Assembly: GCA_046349875.1 (NCBI GenBank)
Contig: JAXMBN010000025.1
Span: 27,557 to 91,556, forward strand
Source of the DNA: JAXMBN01 sp046349875
GTDB lineage: Bacteria > Planctomycetota > Planctomycetia > Pirellulales > Pirellulaceae
Length of the DNA stretch: 64,000 nucleotides
Direction: 5' to 3'
Under the pieces are notes generated by a model that was not told the DNA's origin, did no database searches, and was given only the letters and a program-made list of their open reading frames with translations. This document shows, piece by piece, positions 42,235 to 53,747 of this stretch. Numbering within the stretch: position 1 is the first letter of the stretch; each line of letters starts with the position of its first letter. The position numbers and the translations under genes were made by a program.

Positions 42235-44999
42235 CTATCGGCTAGCGGCAAATCTACCTCGCCGAGTGAGCCAAGCGAACATGGCCGGAACCAAGATTGT
42301 GCGGACGATCAGGGTATCGATCAATACGCCCAACGAAAGGGCAAATCCTAGTTCGACAATGCCTCGTAGGACAGGACCCTGCGATGCCCCGACCAGCCAC
42401 GTTGGAAATCCCCAATCGGCTAGGAAATTGGTAACGGCTCCTGAGGTCATGCTCGCAAATGTACCAGCCATGATGACGCCACAAGAGGTGATGATTCCTC
42501 CCGTCAGAATCATAGCACGCCGAAGGCCTTGGATCGGACCATGATTCGATTGTTCTTCGAAGATCCGTGTCGTCAGGTAAACGTTGTAGTCTTGTCCAAC
42601 GGCTACGAGGATCACAAAGAGGAATAAGGGGACCTTCCAGTCCAGCCCAACAAAATCATCGCCATAAGCCCATTGGAAGAACCAAAAGGAAAGCCCCAAC
42701 GTCGTGAGATAACTGAGCAACACCGTCATGATCAAGTAGCCCGAAATGAACCACTTTCTCAACATAATGAATAGGACCATCCAAACGCCGATCGTGACGA
42801 GCCATTGAATGCGATATTGGTCGGACTGCGTTACGTTCTTGAGATCGAGAATGCCTGGCGTAGTACCGGTGCATGCAAAGGTTGCATGATGCCAGGGTGA
42901 CTCCGAATTGTTGACTTCTTCCGCCAAGGTCTTTTCGACGTTTTTGAGTACCGCTTCCGCTTCGGTCGAAAAGGGGCTCGGTTTCAATAGTAGATCGATG
43001 CGAGCAATGCGGCGAGCATATTCATCTTTGGTGGCAATATAGAGCTGTTGCGTCATACGATGGTTTTCAAGCAAGCGTCGCCGCCACGCGTCTTGATCAA
43101 ACAAGGACATACGACGATCTGGAGGATAGTCTCCAAGAGGGTCAGTCAGCGTGCGAACGGAGGCAACACCGTCGACATACAGTTTTCGACGTACACCTTC
43201 GATGGCAGCTCGAAAAGCTTTATCATCCTGCATCGGATCTTGGGTGGCCAAGACGACCGTCAGTGGAGAACCGTCACGCGTGTTGAAAAAATTTTCGACC
43301 AAGCGCGTTCCTTCTCGGCTAGGGCTGCTTGGACTGAGTTCATGCGCAAAATCATAGGTAACGTGGTCGCGTTCGCGCCAACCGTGGATGGCAGGCAAAC
43401 CCAAAACAACTAACCCCAAGATCAATGTGAGGATGGGACGAGCGATGATCAAGTCGGCGATTCTTTCCCAAAACGGAATCCATGCTTCCTCTGCATTGCG
43501 ACGTCGCGCACCAGGAAGGGTTGCAGGTGCCGCATGAAGCGTCGGCCAAAAAGCCCATTTGCCAAGTCCACACACCACGGCCGGCGTGAAGGTTAAGCAC
43601 ACCGCAATCGTGATCGCCAGTGAAAGTCCGATGATGGGACCGGTATATCGAAATTTCTCAAAATCGGCGAAGTACATGAGGCCAAGACCGATGATGGTTG
43701 TGAGAGCACTTCCGAGCAACGCGTCGTGAACGAAGTACCAACTGCTTGCCACCATCCGCTGTACTTGTCGGCGTGAAGGTCGCGGTTGCTTCGAAAAAGC
43801 TTCACGGCAACGCGAGATGAAAAAAAGGCAAAAATCAGTCCCTGCCCCAAACAGCAGTACCACAAGAAAGATCCTGGTCGTCGTAAAGACTTGCAGTCCC
43901 GAGCGAACACTTGGATTCTGCGGATCATTCGCTAGAAGTGCGATCACAGAGGTTGATACAAGCAAACTCAGCGCTATCGTGGCGATGGGAATGGCAACGA
44001 GCAATGGGCCGCGATAGACGACCGCAAGAATGATCAGAATCAATGCCAATGTTACAAATTCCGTTTGGCGAACACTTCCGGCTGCCGCGCGTAACATATC
44101 GCCTCCTACGGCAGCGGAACCACTCACTCCCAATTCCAAACCGGGTTGAATCCATCCTTCATGTCTCGTTTGAGATTGTTCAAGGAGCATCTCCACTTGA
44201 TTGAGTAGCTCGATATTCTTCGTCGAAATGAACTCGGCATCCAACTGCAGTGAAATCAATTTTGCATTGGGTATGTTATCGCCGAGTTTGGTGCCCAGGA
44301 CCGGATCGCGCCAGGTCCAAATATCCATGAGGTTTCCCCACTGAACTTCCTTTCGTTGCGACATCTCCATAGACTTATCGATCGAAGGGGTAATAAGCCT
44401 AGCGGTTTGCACATCGGCTTCCGATTGTTGTGCATTCCCTAATTTGAGATGGATGGCGGCTCGATCCCAATAGGCAATTGCCAATCGATCTTCCAACAAC
44501 GCCGATCCTTCAGGAACAAAAGTCTTGATCAGATCAAACCATTGCTGGTCCAATGCGATCGCTTCATCGAAGAGCATCAGCACATGTTGGAGTTCTTTCT
44601 GCGAAGCGTTGGGATCTGGATCGACGAGGCTGGCGAGGTTGAACAGCGGCCTTGGCCAGCAATTGATGGATGCCAATCCCGTCGCATGCGCTAAACGCCG
44701 TGCGATATCCAGCGGAACAACCATGTCCGCCGTGGAGAGTTTTTCTTTTTCGCGAGCCACAATGATGATGAGTTGGCTGCGAGCTCGATGTTCAGGAAAT
44801 CCTTTTTCCAGCCAACGCTGTCCGACATGACGGCTAGGAAGGTGGTCGGGCATGAATTGAAAGTCGCCATCTTGAGCAATACGATTCCAAGAAGGGGCAA
44901 CCATTCGCAAGCCAATCGCGACAGCCCATCAAAGACAATCACCCAGGGCCACCACTGGGTAAGATAATGGGCTGAAACAAGCTTGTAGGTTCGAAACAT
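42235..44999 (-). CDS. MMPL/RND-family transporter with N-terminal frameshift
   Basis: The continuous frame 42235-44910 gives 891 residues. Its natural N-terminus, MFRTYKLVSAHYLTQWWPWV, lies in another frame starting at 44999 (with GGGGA upstream) and joins near 44935-44945, where WAVAIGLRMVAPSWNRIAQD resumes; one base must be lost or two gained there. The protein has about twelve helices in two halves with large external loops, as in MMPL/HpnN-type lipid or hopanoid exporters; AVGQDYNVYLTTRIFEE and FGAGTDFCLFFISRCRE are the RND signature helices of the two halves. The frameshift belongs to a damaged zone. Confidence 0.85.
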
Positions 45000-45060
45000 A
45001 GATCCCCAACCGCATGCGATGGCAAGGCAGGTATTGCCGAACAGGGAGGAAGGCCAGCCG

Positions 45061-45932
45061 TCAGTTCAGGGAGGGATGCGCTGTCAGACCGCCAACGGTT
45101 TGAACCACTGATTGTACACGAATCGTACGCTCCGTTGTCACAAAGGGATGGTCGATCGTGCCCAACTTTGGAAAAAGCTCATGCGCGTTTCGGGTTGTCA
45201 GTGTGGCTAGTTCGGTACGCGAGATCCCGCGAGCTTTCGCGACGCAATCCGCTGTATGGACAACCAGTTGCGGTTCATTGGGCCTCTGTGAACGGTAAGG
45301 CTCGGGAGATAGGTAAGGTGCATCGGTTTCCACCAGGATCCGATCGGCGGGAAGTTGCGCTGCCACCTCGCGAAGGTCTTGAGACTTTTTGTAGGTGACC
45401 ATACCTGCAAAGGAAATGTAAAGCCCCAAATCGATGAGTCGTTCGGCCACTTCGAGCGATTCCGAGAAAGAATGGAGAACACCGCGAAGCGGGCCTCGCT
45501 CGCGTTCACGCGCCAAAGCCTCCAACATTTCTTGGGTGCATTCTCGCATATGAATGATCAATGGGAGTTGGGTCTTACGACTAAGCTCCCAATGGTTGGC
45601 AAAAAACTTCTGCTGCGTTTCAAGCGGGCATTCTTTCCAATAAAGATCGAGTCCTGTTTCACCCAGCCACGACTCGTGGATGGTCGACCCAAGTTTGAAT
45701 CGTGCCAATCGTCGTCGGTCTGTTCATGGCAATAGGTCGGATGAATGCCAATGGCAGCGTGCACCATCGGATATCGATCGGCGATATCCAAACATTCGCG
45801 ACTTGTTTGTGCGGTCGTACCAACGGAGATGACTTTTTTTACGCCTGCCATGGAGGCTCGTTCGAGCAACGGTTCAAGCATGGAGGCCAAGCGAGGCTCG
45901 GTCAGATGGCAATGGGTGTCGATCAAATACAT
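45061..45932 (-). pseudogene. tatD: TatD-family DNase, interrupted by frameshifts
   Basis: The gene should start at 45932 (MYLIDTHCHLTEPRL, metal-binding HCH) and end at 45061. The first part runs to IGIHPTYC and DDDW near 45700; then the expected TIQTWVDHPRVVAG is in a second frame and GETGLDLYWKE with the remaining residues (RECTQEML, LHSFSES, VETDAPYLSPEPYR) in a third. All metal-binding blocks of the TatD family survive once the frames are joined, so this is more likely an intact gene with base-call errors than a decayed one. TatD proteins are metal-dependent 3'-5' nucleases. Confidence 0.85.
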
Positions 45933-45949
45933 CGTTGTTAAAGAAGAAC

Positions 45950-46990
45950 ACGTCGGGTGATGAAGACTGGGCAAGCAAAGCGTCGATCCGATCGAGAACG
46001 CCAGCATGACCAAGCACCAACGAAGAACGCCAATCTTTAACACCGCGGTCTCGCTTGATAGCGTATCGTCATTCCCCCGGCAAAGCCCATCATCGCCACT
46101 GCGATACTCATCAAGGCCGATTGCCAAAGGCTGAAGGGGAGTCGCCCAGCATCACCACTTCGCTCCAGCTTCGCCTGTGGATAGCGTCCACCGATCAATC
46201 CTTCCCACGTGCGCGAACCACGATCTCGCTGGCAATGACATGCCTTCCAGCAAGTTGTCCCCAAGACCATTGCAATACTTCAGAGTTGGGTGATCAAGAC
46301 AAAGTAAAACATGAGACCTGCAGGACTTCCTTCCCACGCTTTGCCATTCTGCGTCAAGTTGAGATACAGCAGAGCAGGCGCTGACTAGGGAATAGGCACC
46401 AAGCCAAGAAGGCCGGCTTGGATCTGCACTTGCGAACGCTCGAGGAATCGCTTGTGGTCGCCCGAAAAGCAATCCTCGCAGGGGATAAGTGACGTAGACG
46501 GAATCATGATGCTATACAGACCGTAGTAGTCGTGACGCTTTGCCGGTCAAGCCGATCAAGATGTATTGCAAGGGAGTGAAAATCATGAGGCTTAAGAACA
46601 GCATGGTAGGTGAATTGCCTCGCCGCGTCGGCGTCATCGTAATGAATTCACAGCCCCAAAACGAGAGCACGAAGAGGAAGACCGTACCCAGTCGATGGAG
46701 TAACAAGCCAAACACGAGCATCGCCACATCAACCACCAAGCGCGCTCGTAGACGAATCGTTGGACCATGGCAGGATTGATGGTCGGACTTGGATTCTGGC
46801 CTAAGTAGCGACCGACGAAGTCGTCGCGATAGCCAGATTCTAAGATGACCTCCAACCAACGTGATCGTAGCCACGTTGAACCATCACGTGGACCAACCTG
46901 CACGGCCACCCGACCGCTGTGCGAGATCGTCTTTGCATCGGCCACTGAGGTCAGCACCATTCGAAGAATCATCCTCACGCAAAGATAGGC
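45950..46990 (-). pseudogene. cdsA: Phosphatidate cytidylyltransferase, split over several frames
   Basis: No long reading frame exists, but in order along the minus strand, in alternating frames, one finds VAMLVFGLLLHRLGTVFLFV and FITMTPTRRG (about 46770-46620), FTPLQYILIG, YYGLYSIMIP and GDHKRFLERS (46530-46420), SAPALLYLNLTQNGKAW (46385-46335), KTWEGLIGG (near 46210), LWQSALMSIAVAMMGFAGG (46130-46070) and AIKRDRGVKDW ... GHAGVLDRIDAL (46060-45975). These are the conserved blocks of CdsA, including the C-terminal signature; it makes CDP-diacylglycerol. At least five shifts are needed. Its place between plsC and tatD fits a phospholipid operon. Ends are approximate. Confidence 0.8.
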
Positions 46991-47022
46991 CCGCATGGAC
47001 AGGTGGCAGACTAACCACTCTT

Positions 47023-47727
<705 letters not shown>

Positions 47728-47765
47728 GACATTTTCAGGCGAAAGAAGGTTGAACTCGCATCATC

Positions 47766-48050
47766 ATGGGTTCTTTCCAGTACGAATCAACCCGCATTAG
47801 TGTTATCTGCCAAGCAATCGCTCTCGAAGGAAAATCTCGTACTTTCGCCATCGCTTCTCTCCTCTTCTTCCTCTTTCATGGATGTTCGAGTACAACCCGA
47901 ACTCGGCAACTTTCACGGCAGATCAAATGCGAGACGGACAAAGAAGCCCTCGGGCAGTGCTGCGAACGGCTTCTGGATGCGGTAGCGTGCCAAAACGAAA
48001 CCGCTAATATTGAGGCTCCCGAATCGAATCGTCGAAAGAAGGTGATGTAA
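47766..48050 (+). CDS. Possible small lipoprotein
   Basis: A 94-residue frame starting MGSFQYESTRISV. A hydrophobic stretch (TFAIASLLFFLFHGCSS) ends in a lipobox-like LFHGC followed by Ser and Thr, and the remainder contains five more Cys. No family is recognised and no clear ribosome-binding site is seen. It lies in the 360-base gap between the divergent plsC gene and hpt, and could equally be non-coding. Confidence 0.35.
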   Translation: MGSFQYESTRISVICQAIALEGKSRTFAIASLLFFLFHGCSSTTRTRQLSRQIKCETDKEALGQCCERLLDAVACQNETANIEAPESNRRKKVM

Positions 48051-48089
48051 GTCAGTTCGTTCGAGCTAGACCGAGTATTGGAGAGACCT

Positions 48090-48623
48090 GTGAAGATCGT
48101 CCTGGATCAAGATCAATTGCAAACTGGCGTGGAAGAAATGGCCAAAGCCATCACCGACTCCTACGGTGAACGGCCGATCACCATTATTGCGATCATGACC
48201 GGAAGCTTAGTGCTTTTGGCCGATCTGATTCGTCGGCTCGAAATGCCATTGCGGATTGGCTTGATTCAAGCAAGCAGTTATCGAGGTGGTACGGAATCAG
48301 GGGAGTTGACCGTCAACGATGAGATGATGCTCGACATCACGGGCCGCGATGTGTTGCTAATCGACGATATCTTCGACACGGGCAAAACACTTTCAACCAT
48401 CGTACAGCGTATGCATGAAATGGGGCCGACAAGCGTTCGGACGGCTGTCTTGCTCCGCAAGACTGGGACGCAAGTCGTTGCCTTTGAACCTGATTTCGTT
48501 GCATTTTCCATTCCCGACGAGTTCGTTGTGGGCTATGGATTAGACTATGAGGATCAGTATCGCAATCTACCCTATGTTGCCGCCATGGAAGAGAAAGACC
48601 TCGAGGTGCATCGTTCGATATGA
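48090..48623 (+). CDS. hpt: Hypoxanthine phosphoribosyltransferase
   Basis: About 177 residues from the GTG at 48090, preceded by GGAGAG; the frame continues to a TTG at 48078. The PRPP-binding motif is VLLIDDIFDTGKTL, with the flexible loop around SSYRGGTESGEL and the C-terminal purine-binding DFVAFSIPDEFVVGYGLDY. It salvages hypoxanthine and guanine to IMP and GMP. It overlaps the following glycosyltransferase gene by 4 bases, which implies translational coupling of two functionally unrelated genes. Confidence 0.95.
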   Translation: MKIVLDQDQLQTGVEEMAKAITDSYGERPITIIAIMTGSLVLLADLIRRLEMPLRIGLIQASSYRGGTESGELTVNDEMMLDITGRDVLLIDDIFDTGKTLSTIVQRMHEMGPTSVRTAVLLRKTGTQVVAFEPDFVAFSIPDEFVVGYGLDYEDQYRNLPYVAAMEEKDLEVHRSI

Positions 48624-49810
48624 GCTGTCGTTTGTTGGTGGTCGGTTCTTCCTTTTGGCCGCTCGTCAATGATAGCGCTTTGAGGCTCATGCATTGGGCT
48701 TCACACCTTCAGCAACGCGACGTTTACGCCACCATCGTTACTCCGCGTTGGCATACCACTTGGCCAACGCAAGGAGTCTGTCGCGAGGTTCCTTTTTATC
48801 GCTTGCTTCCGCCACCTAAGAGTGGTTGGAGTCAATCGCATTTCTTGAAGAACCTTGCTCGCTGGGTGATTCTTCATCAAAAGGAATTCGATGCCATCTA
48901 TGTTGACGAGCCATTTTCGTTATTGCATCAGTTAGCTCAATCCAAGGTCCGGCAGACGCTTCCTTTGTTAGGACGCTTTCACGCTGCATCGATCGCATCT
49001 CATCCGCTTCACGATCCAGCCGCCTCGTTAGCATCTGCGGCCGAAGCGTGTCGCAAACTCGATCGAGTGATCGTTCCCGATGCTGATTCCGATCGTCGCG
49101 CACGAGCGGCGGGAATTCAGCCCGATAAGATCATTCGTATACCCGATGTGGCTTGGCTTCAAACGCGACGGGAAACGATGGCTCTGCAAGTTGCCAAGCG
49201 AGCCTTGGCGAAGGTATCGTCGGATTTTACATTGCCGCCGCGGGATCGATTGATCGTCGGCTTTGGAGATATCTCCAAGAGATCGGGGATGGAACTCCTA
49301 GCCAAAGCGGTCGGACCTCTTTGGGATTCCAACCAAGCCCTATCTGTGTGGTGGATTGGTGATGGCGACTTCAAACGCCCCTTCTTTGAATGGTTGCGTG
49401 ATCAATCTTGGCATCGCGACTTCTTGATGCATGGCGCGTTTGATTCCATTGAAGAATTATTGCAACTTGCTGACCTTGTGGTCTTCCCAGGAGAAGGTAC
49501 CTCGACGCAATTCTATTTGCCTGCAGTTATCGGTTCGGGCGTTCCCTTTCTGGCTAGTAGCAGTCAAGACGCCAAATGGATGATCAACGACCCGGTACTG
49601 CAAGAGCGGTTCTTACTCCCAGCTGGCAATGTCGAAATTTGGGAGAAGCGAATTCGAAGTTGGATGGAAGATCCATTGCCCTTGCAAGATGATGCGTGGA
49701 AGGCTCAGCTGGCCTTTCAAAATCAGTTTCCATCGAGCCAAAACGTAGAGTCGTGGATGGAACTGCTCGACGAGATTGCGCGTCCTCGCAATCACGATAC
49801 AACTCGATGA
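48620..49810 (+). CDS. GT4-like glycosyltransferase family protein
   Basis: 396 residues with two Rossmann-like halves. The N-terminal part starts SCRLLVVGSSFWPLVNDSALR, a variant of the GT-B acceptor domain, and the C-terminal donor domain shows IVGFGDISKRSGMELL, VWWIGDGDFKRPFFEWL and LADLVVFPGEGTSTQFYLPA, where the Glu in PGEG corresponds to the EX7E region of GT4 enzymes. Donor and acceptor are unknown. It begins inside the hpt stop codon region (ATGA overlap). Confidence 0.8.
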   Translation: MSCRLLVVGSSFWPLVNDSALRLMHWASHLQQRDVYATIVTPRWHTTWPTQGVCREVPFYRLLPPPKSGWSQSHFLKNLARWVILHQKEFDAIYVDEPFSLLHQLAQSKVRQTLPLLGRFHAASIASHPLHDPAASLASAAEACRKLDRVIVPDADSDRRARAAGIQPDKIIRIPDVAWLQTRRETMALQVAKRALAKVSSDFTLPPRDRLIVGFGDISKRSGMELLAKAVGPLWDSNQALSVWWIGDGDFKRPFFEWLRDQSWHRDFLMHGAFDSIEELLQLADLVVFPGEGTSTQFYLPAVIGSGVPFLASSSQDAKWMINDPVLQERFLLPAGNVEIWEKRIRSWMEDPLPLQDDAWKAQLAFQNQFPSSQNVESWMELLDEIARPRNHDTTR

Positions 49811-49819
49811 TCGATGGTC

Positions 49820-50977
49820 TCAGCCATCCGTGGAAATCGCTTTTGAGGGAAGATCCCATTGGCTGAGCAATTCTGTGGCCAGTGATGCAAGTTCCACATC
49901 GTTACTTTGCGACCACGTCAATAAGATCGGTTTGGCAGAATCCAGTTTTTGATTCCATGCCGAGATCATGGCGTTGCGAACAAGGCCCTTGTACTGAGTG
50001 CGGGCAAGAGGGTGTTTTCGAAAGCGATCTTTGAATTGTTCTTCAGTCAGTTGCAGTGTCTCCAGCAGATCGAGACTTTGAAATTCAGGTTGTGGCTGAA
50101 ACTCCTGGATTACCGATGGATTCGGCTTGCGATTCCAAGGGCAAACTTCTTGGCAGATATCACATCCAAACAGCCAATCCTTCCATGACTGACGGTGATC
50201 ATCATCGATGTTCCCTCGATGCTCGATCGTCAAATAGCTGATGCACTTGGTTGCATCGAGTTGAAAGGGTTCGGGAAAAGCTTGGGTGGGACAAGCATCT
50301 AAACAAGCGCGGCAGCTTCCACAGTGATGCGTTTCAAAGGGTGAATCAGGTTCAAGTTCAAGCGTGGTGAGAAGCGTTGCCAAAAAGACGTAGCTCCCAA
50401 GCGATCGGGTCAATAAGAGAGTGTTCTTACCGATCCATCCAAGCCCTGCCAAGTTTGCAAAATCGCGTTCGAGAAGTGGAGCAGTATCGACGATGCCTCG
50501 CGAGTGAACATGGGGATGATGCTGGCGAATGCGCTGCGTAAGTGTTTTGAGTTTCTTTCGAAGCACATCGTGATAATCGTTGGAGCACGAGGCATAGCGT
50601 GCGACTCGGCCTCGCCCATGGGGGTGCGAACTCGATTCTTTGGAATAGGGAATAGCAAATACTAGAACCGATCGACAGCCAGGCAAGATGGCATCGACGT
50701 GTTGGTAGGCATCCTGCCGAGCCGCCAAGTAGTGCATCGTTCCGGCATAGCCACGCTGCAACCAACGCTGAAAAGCTTCGAAGTGTTGCGGCGACGTTCG
50801 ATGGGTGACTCCCATCAAGGGAAAACCCAATTCCTCAGCCCAGGTTTTAATCTGGCGTTTGATATCCTGCGATTCGGTACGATTGTCACAATCGTTAAGA
50901 TCGGAACTCGCAGAGGACTTTACCTCTCCCAGCGGATCGCGATCAATCGAATTCGGCGATGAATTGCTTGTGGACAC
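49820..50977 (-). CDS. queG: Epoxyqueuosine reductase
   Basis: 385 residues. QueG performs the last step of queuosine synthesis in tRNA using cobalamin and two [4Fe-4S] clusters. The cluster motifs are CGSCRACLDACPTQAF and CDICQEVCPWNR; the cobalamin-side region includes VARYASCSNDYHDVLR, VDTAPLLERDFA and GLGWIGKNTLLLTR. A 40-residue polar N-terminal extension precedes the fold, so the true start may be internal. It converges on the glycosyltransferase gene with 9 bases between stops. Confidence 0.95.
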   Translation of the reverse strand: MSTSNSSPNSIDRDPLGEVKSSASSDLNDCDNRTESQDIKRQIKTWAEELGFPLMGVTHRTSPQHFEAFQRWLQRGYAGTMHYLAARQDAYQHVDAILPGCRSVLVFAIPYSKESSSHPHGRGRVARYASCSNDYHDVLRKKLKTLTQRIRQHHPHVHSRGIVDTAPLLERDFANLAGLGWIGKNTLLLTRSLGSYVFLATLLTTLELEPDSPFETHHCGSCRACLDACPTQAFPEPFQLDATKCISYLTIEHRGNIDDDHRQSWKDWLFGCDICQEVCPWNRKPNPSVIQEFQPQPEFQSLDLLETLQLTEEQFKDRFRKHPLARTQYKGLVRNAMISAWNQKLDSAKPILLTWSQSNDVELASLATELLSQWDLPSKAISTDG

Positions 50978-51232
50978 GTGGAGCGTAACTAGTCTAGAAA
51001 GAAACGGTGGTCGATTGCGGCTTGGCGAATGTATCGATCATAAACGACAAGGTAGCCCAATCAAATCGAAGCCGTGCCAAGGAACGAGGGAAATCGAAGC
51101 AGCGATCCGTAGATTTACTGCTTGGACCAGTACTCGATTCTACAAACCCTGGAATTACCAGTTACATCAGAAGCCTAGATAGGATCAAGGCGACGCAAGT
51201 TCCCTTACTGAAGAGTTGCGAGGCATCACAAC

Positions 51233-51661
51233 ATGAGACAATTCCGATCGATGGCTTTCTTTGCTGCCTGTTGCTTGGGTGGCATATTTACAAATGGAAC
51301 GGTTCAAGCGCAGGATCCCGCCTTTGGGTTCCTCTATGGATACAGCCTTGGCCAAGCTCGTGCGATTCGCACGCACCTCCCTGCTCCGCCCTACTTCGCT
51401 GTGCATCCACCCGTTTATTATGGCGAGCGTTACGCACGACCCTATGGCGATAGCCCCTACGCTTCTTGGCCAACGTTGCAGGCCAATCCCAACTTCCGTC
51501 CTGAGCCGATTCAAGATCGAACGCAAACGATCCTCAATCCTCACGCAGGCCAGTCGGGACCCGCGCCCACCGCATCCTTTCAACCAGTGGCTCAAGGCAA
51601 AAAGGTCGTGATCATCAATCCTTACGCCATGGAAGCCGAATCGCGCGTTGCGGCGAAATAA
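51233..51661 (+). CDS. Exported Pro/Tyr-rich protein of unknown function
   Basis: 142 residues with a signal peptide (MRQFRSMAFFAACCLGGIF, cleavage near VQAQ). The mature part is rich in Pro, Tyr and Ala (AVHPPVYYGERYARPYGDS) and ends with KKVVIINPYAMEAESRVAAK. GAGG lies about 9 bases before the ATG and a clear terminator follows, so expression is likely. No family is recognised. Confidence 0.75.
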   Translation: MRQFRSMAFFAACCLGGIFTNGTVQAQDPAFGFLYGYSLGQARAIRTHLPAPPYFAVHPPVYYGERYARPYGDSPYASWPTLQANPNFRPEPIQDRTQTILNPHAGQSGPAPTASFQPVAQGKKVVIINPYAMEAESRVAAK

Positions 51662-51690
51662 CGCACCGCACATTGAGGATACTCGAGAGA

Positions 51691-51717
51691 AAAGCCCGGC
51701 CTTTGGTCGGGCTTTTT
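51691..51717 (+). terminator. Rho-independent terminator
   Basis: AAAGCCCGGCC, loop TTTG, then GTCGGGCTTTTT: a G/C-rich stem followed by T5, 29 bases after the stop of the exported protein gene. Confidence 0.88.
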
Positions 51718-51914
51718 GCATTGGCAAAGGCTTTTTCAGGAGATCATGGATTGCACGCGGGCGGACTTGGTAGATGGTGCGGCCGAGTCGGATTGGGGAT
51801 TGTTAGTTTTGTGTGAAGATTTGGTTGGGGGTTAGAGACGATTTCGATCCCTTGGGATAGGATACCCCTCGCTACGATAAATTGACGGTAGATGGGGTAC
51901 CCTTGGGAGGAACC

Positions 51915-52544
51915 ATGTTTTCCATTCAAACATTCTTTAGTCGCGACGACAAATTCTTTGATTTGCTCGAGGCGAGCGCTCAAGAAACGTTGGAGCTCAC
52001 GCGTCTGTTGATCCAATTGTTGCAAGGCCGCACGGGCCCTCAACCGCTCAAGGATTTCGCTGAGGCTCGCGGCAAAGACAAATTGATTACCGATCAGATC
52101 AGCAAAGAACTGGTCAATACGTTTGTGACGGGATTGGAACGCGAAGATATCGAGATGCTCTCCTTCGCGTTGTACAAGATTTGTAAGACGATTGAGAAGT
52201 TTGCAGAGCGTTACAATTTGGCTCCTGACAAGTTAGCCAATGTCGATTTCAGCAAGCAGATTGGGCTCATCGAAAAAGCGACATCCACTTTGGCCGAGAT
52301 GATTCGCTTGCTCCGCAAGATGCCGCCCTTGGAAACGGTCAAAGGATTCAACGATCGAATTCAGGCGATTGAATCGGAAGCGGATGATGTCATCCTTCAC
52401 TTGTTAGGTGAAGTGTATGCAGGCAAGTACGAACCCATCCAAGCGATGTTTGTTCGCGATTTGCATGATTTGCTGGAAAAGGTCATCGACCGTTGTCGTG
52501 ACGCAGCCAATGCGGTGAATCATATCGTCTTGAAGAACTCTTAA
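51915..52544 (+). CDS. DUF47 (PhoU-like) phosphate transport accessory protein
   Basis: 209 residues from the ATG at 51915, which has a strong GGGAGGA 4-5 bases upstream. An all-helical PhoU-like fold with the family marks DFAEARGKDKLITDQISKEL, IEMLSFALYKICKTIEKFAE and the C-terminal LHDLLEKVIDRCRDAANAVN (metal-binding acidic residues). It always pairs with low-affinity Pit transporters and probably modulates their activity. The Pit gene begins 13 bases downstream. Confidence 0.93.
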   Translation: MFSIQTFFSRDDKFFDLLEASAQETLELTRLLIQLLQGRTGPQPLKDFAEARGKDKLITDQISKELVNTFVTGLEREDIEMLSFALYKICKTIEKFAERYNLAPDKLANVDFSKQIGLIEKATSTLAEMIRLLRKMPPLETVKGFNDRIQAIESEADDVILHLLGEVYAGKYEPIQAMFVRDLHDLLEKVIDRCRDAANAVNHIVLKNS

Positions 52545-52557
52545 TCCAAGCTTAGCT

Positions 52558-53659
52558 ATGACGCTCATCCTCATTGTCATTTTTGTTGCCTTGGCGTTCG
52601 AGTATATCAATGGCTTTCACGATACAGCCAACTCGATTGCCACCGTGGTCTCCACCGAAAGTTCTGACGCCTCGGCAGGCAGTGATGCTCGCCGCGTTTA
52701 CAAACTTGATTGGTGCATTGTGGGGAACGGCAGTTGCCAAAACGATTGCCTCGGGTTTGGTAGATGGCAAAGTTGTCACGCAAGAGGTGATCATCTGCGC
52801 TTTGATGGGCGCCATCGTGTGGAACCTGATCACATGGTATTGGGGACTGCCAAGCAGTTCGAGCCACGCGTTGGTGGGTGGGCTTGTGGGGGCTTCGGTA
52901 GGTATCGCCAATCGGTGGACCGTCGTAATTTGGTCACAACCCGATAAAAACCATTGGTATCAAGGCAAAGGGCTGCTTTGGAAAGTGGTGGTTCCTATGT
53001 TTGGATCACCGCTGGCAGGCTTCTTTCTTGGCATGATCATTATGGGGATTTTGTTCTTCGTTTTAAGAAACTGGAAACCACGTTGGGTGAATGCTGTTTT
53101 CGGAAAAGCTCAAATGTTGAGTGCTGCCGGGATGGGATTCATGCACGGAACCAATGACGCGCAGAAGACGATGGGGATCATCGCGTTGGCATTGGTCGCA
53201 GGAACGTCGTCGGGATCGTTTGACCAACTCCCTTCTTGGCTGGAGTTTCTTCGGATCGACAAAGGGGCGGCCAAAGACTTAGAGATTCCAACGTGGATCA
53301 AAGTTCTTTGTGCAGTTGTCATGGCTGCTGGAACGGCGGCAGGTGGATGGCGAATCATTAAGACGCTAGGTCACAAGATGGTCCGGTTGCAACCTGTGAA
53401 TGGGTTTGCGGCCGAAACAACTTCAGCCACCATCATTGGTTTGGCATCACACTTTGGAATCCCTGTTTCCACCACTCACAATATTTCGGCGTCGATCATG
53501 GGAGTTGGAGCCGCAAAGCGATGGAATGCGCTGCGATGGACCGTGGTAGAACGGATGGCTTGGGCGTGGCTCTTCACTATTCCCATCTCCGGAGGAATTG
53601 CCTGGGCTCTGATCAAGCTCCTCATGGCCCTCGGCCTAGCCACCCCACCATCTCTCTAG
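52558..53659 (+). CDS. pit: Pit-type inorganic phosphate transporter, one frameshift
   Basis: The natural start is 52558 (MTLILIVIFVALAFEYINGF, HDTANSIATVVST), but after ACC at 52656 the frame must shift: KVLTPRQAVMLAAFTNLIGA continues one base later, consistent with one extra G at 52657. The joined protein has about 366 residues and about ten membrane helices, with the two family repeats GFHDTANS and GFMHGTNDAQKT and the matching blocks SSSSHALVGGL and STTHNISASIM. It imports phosphate with H+ or a metal-phosphate. Operon with the DUF47 gene. Whether the shift is real or an error needs reads; everything else is intact. Confidence 0.88.
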
Positions 53660-53747
53660 ATGGCATCAACGTTTGAGAGTGATTGTGAATATGATCACGC
53701 CTTGCGACGCGATCGCCGTTCGATTTCGGGCGGAGAACAAGGAAGGC

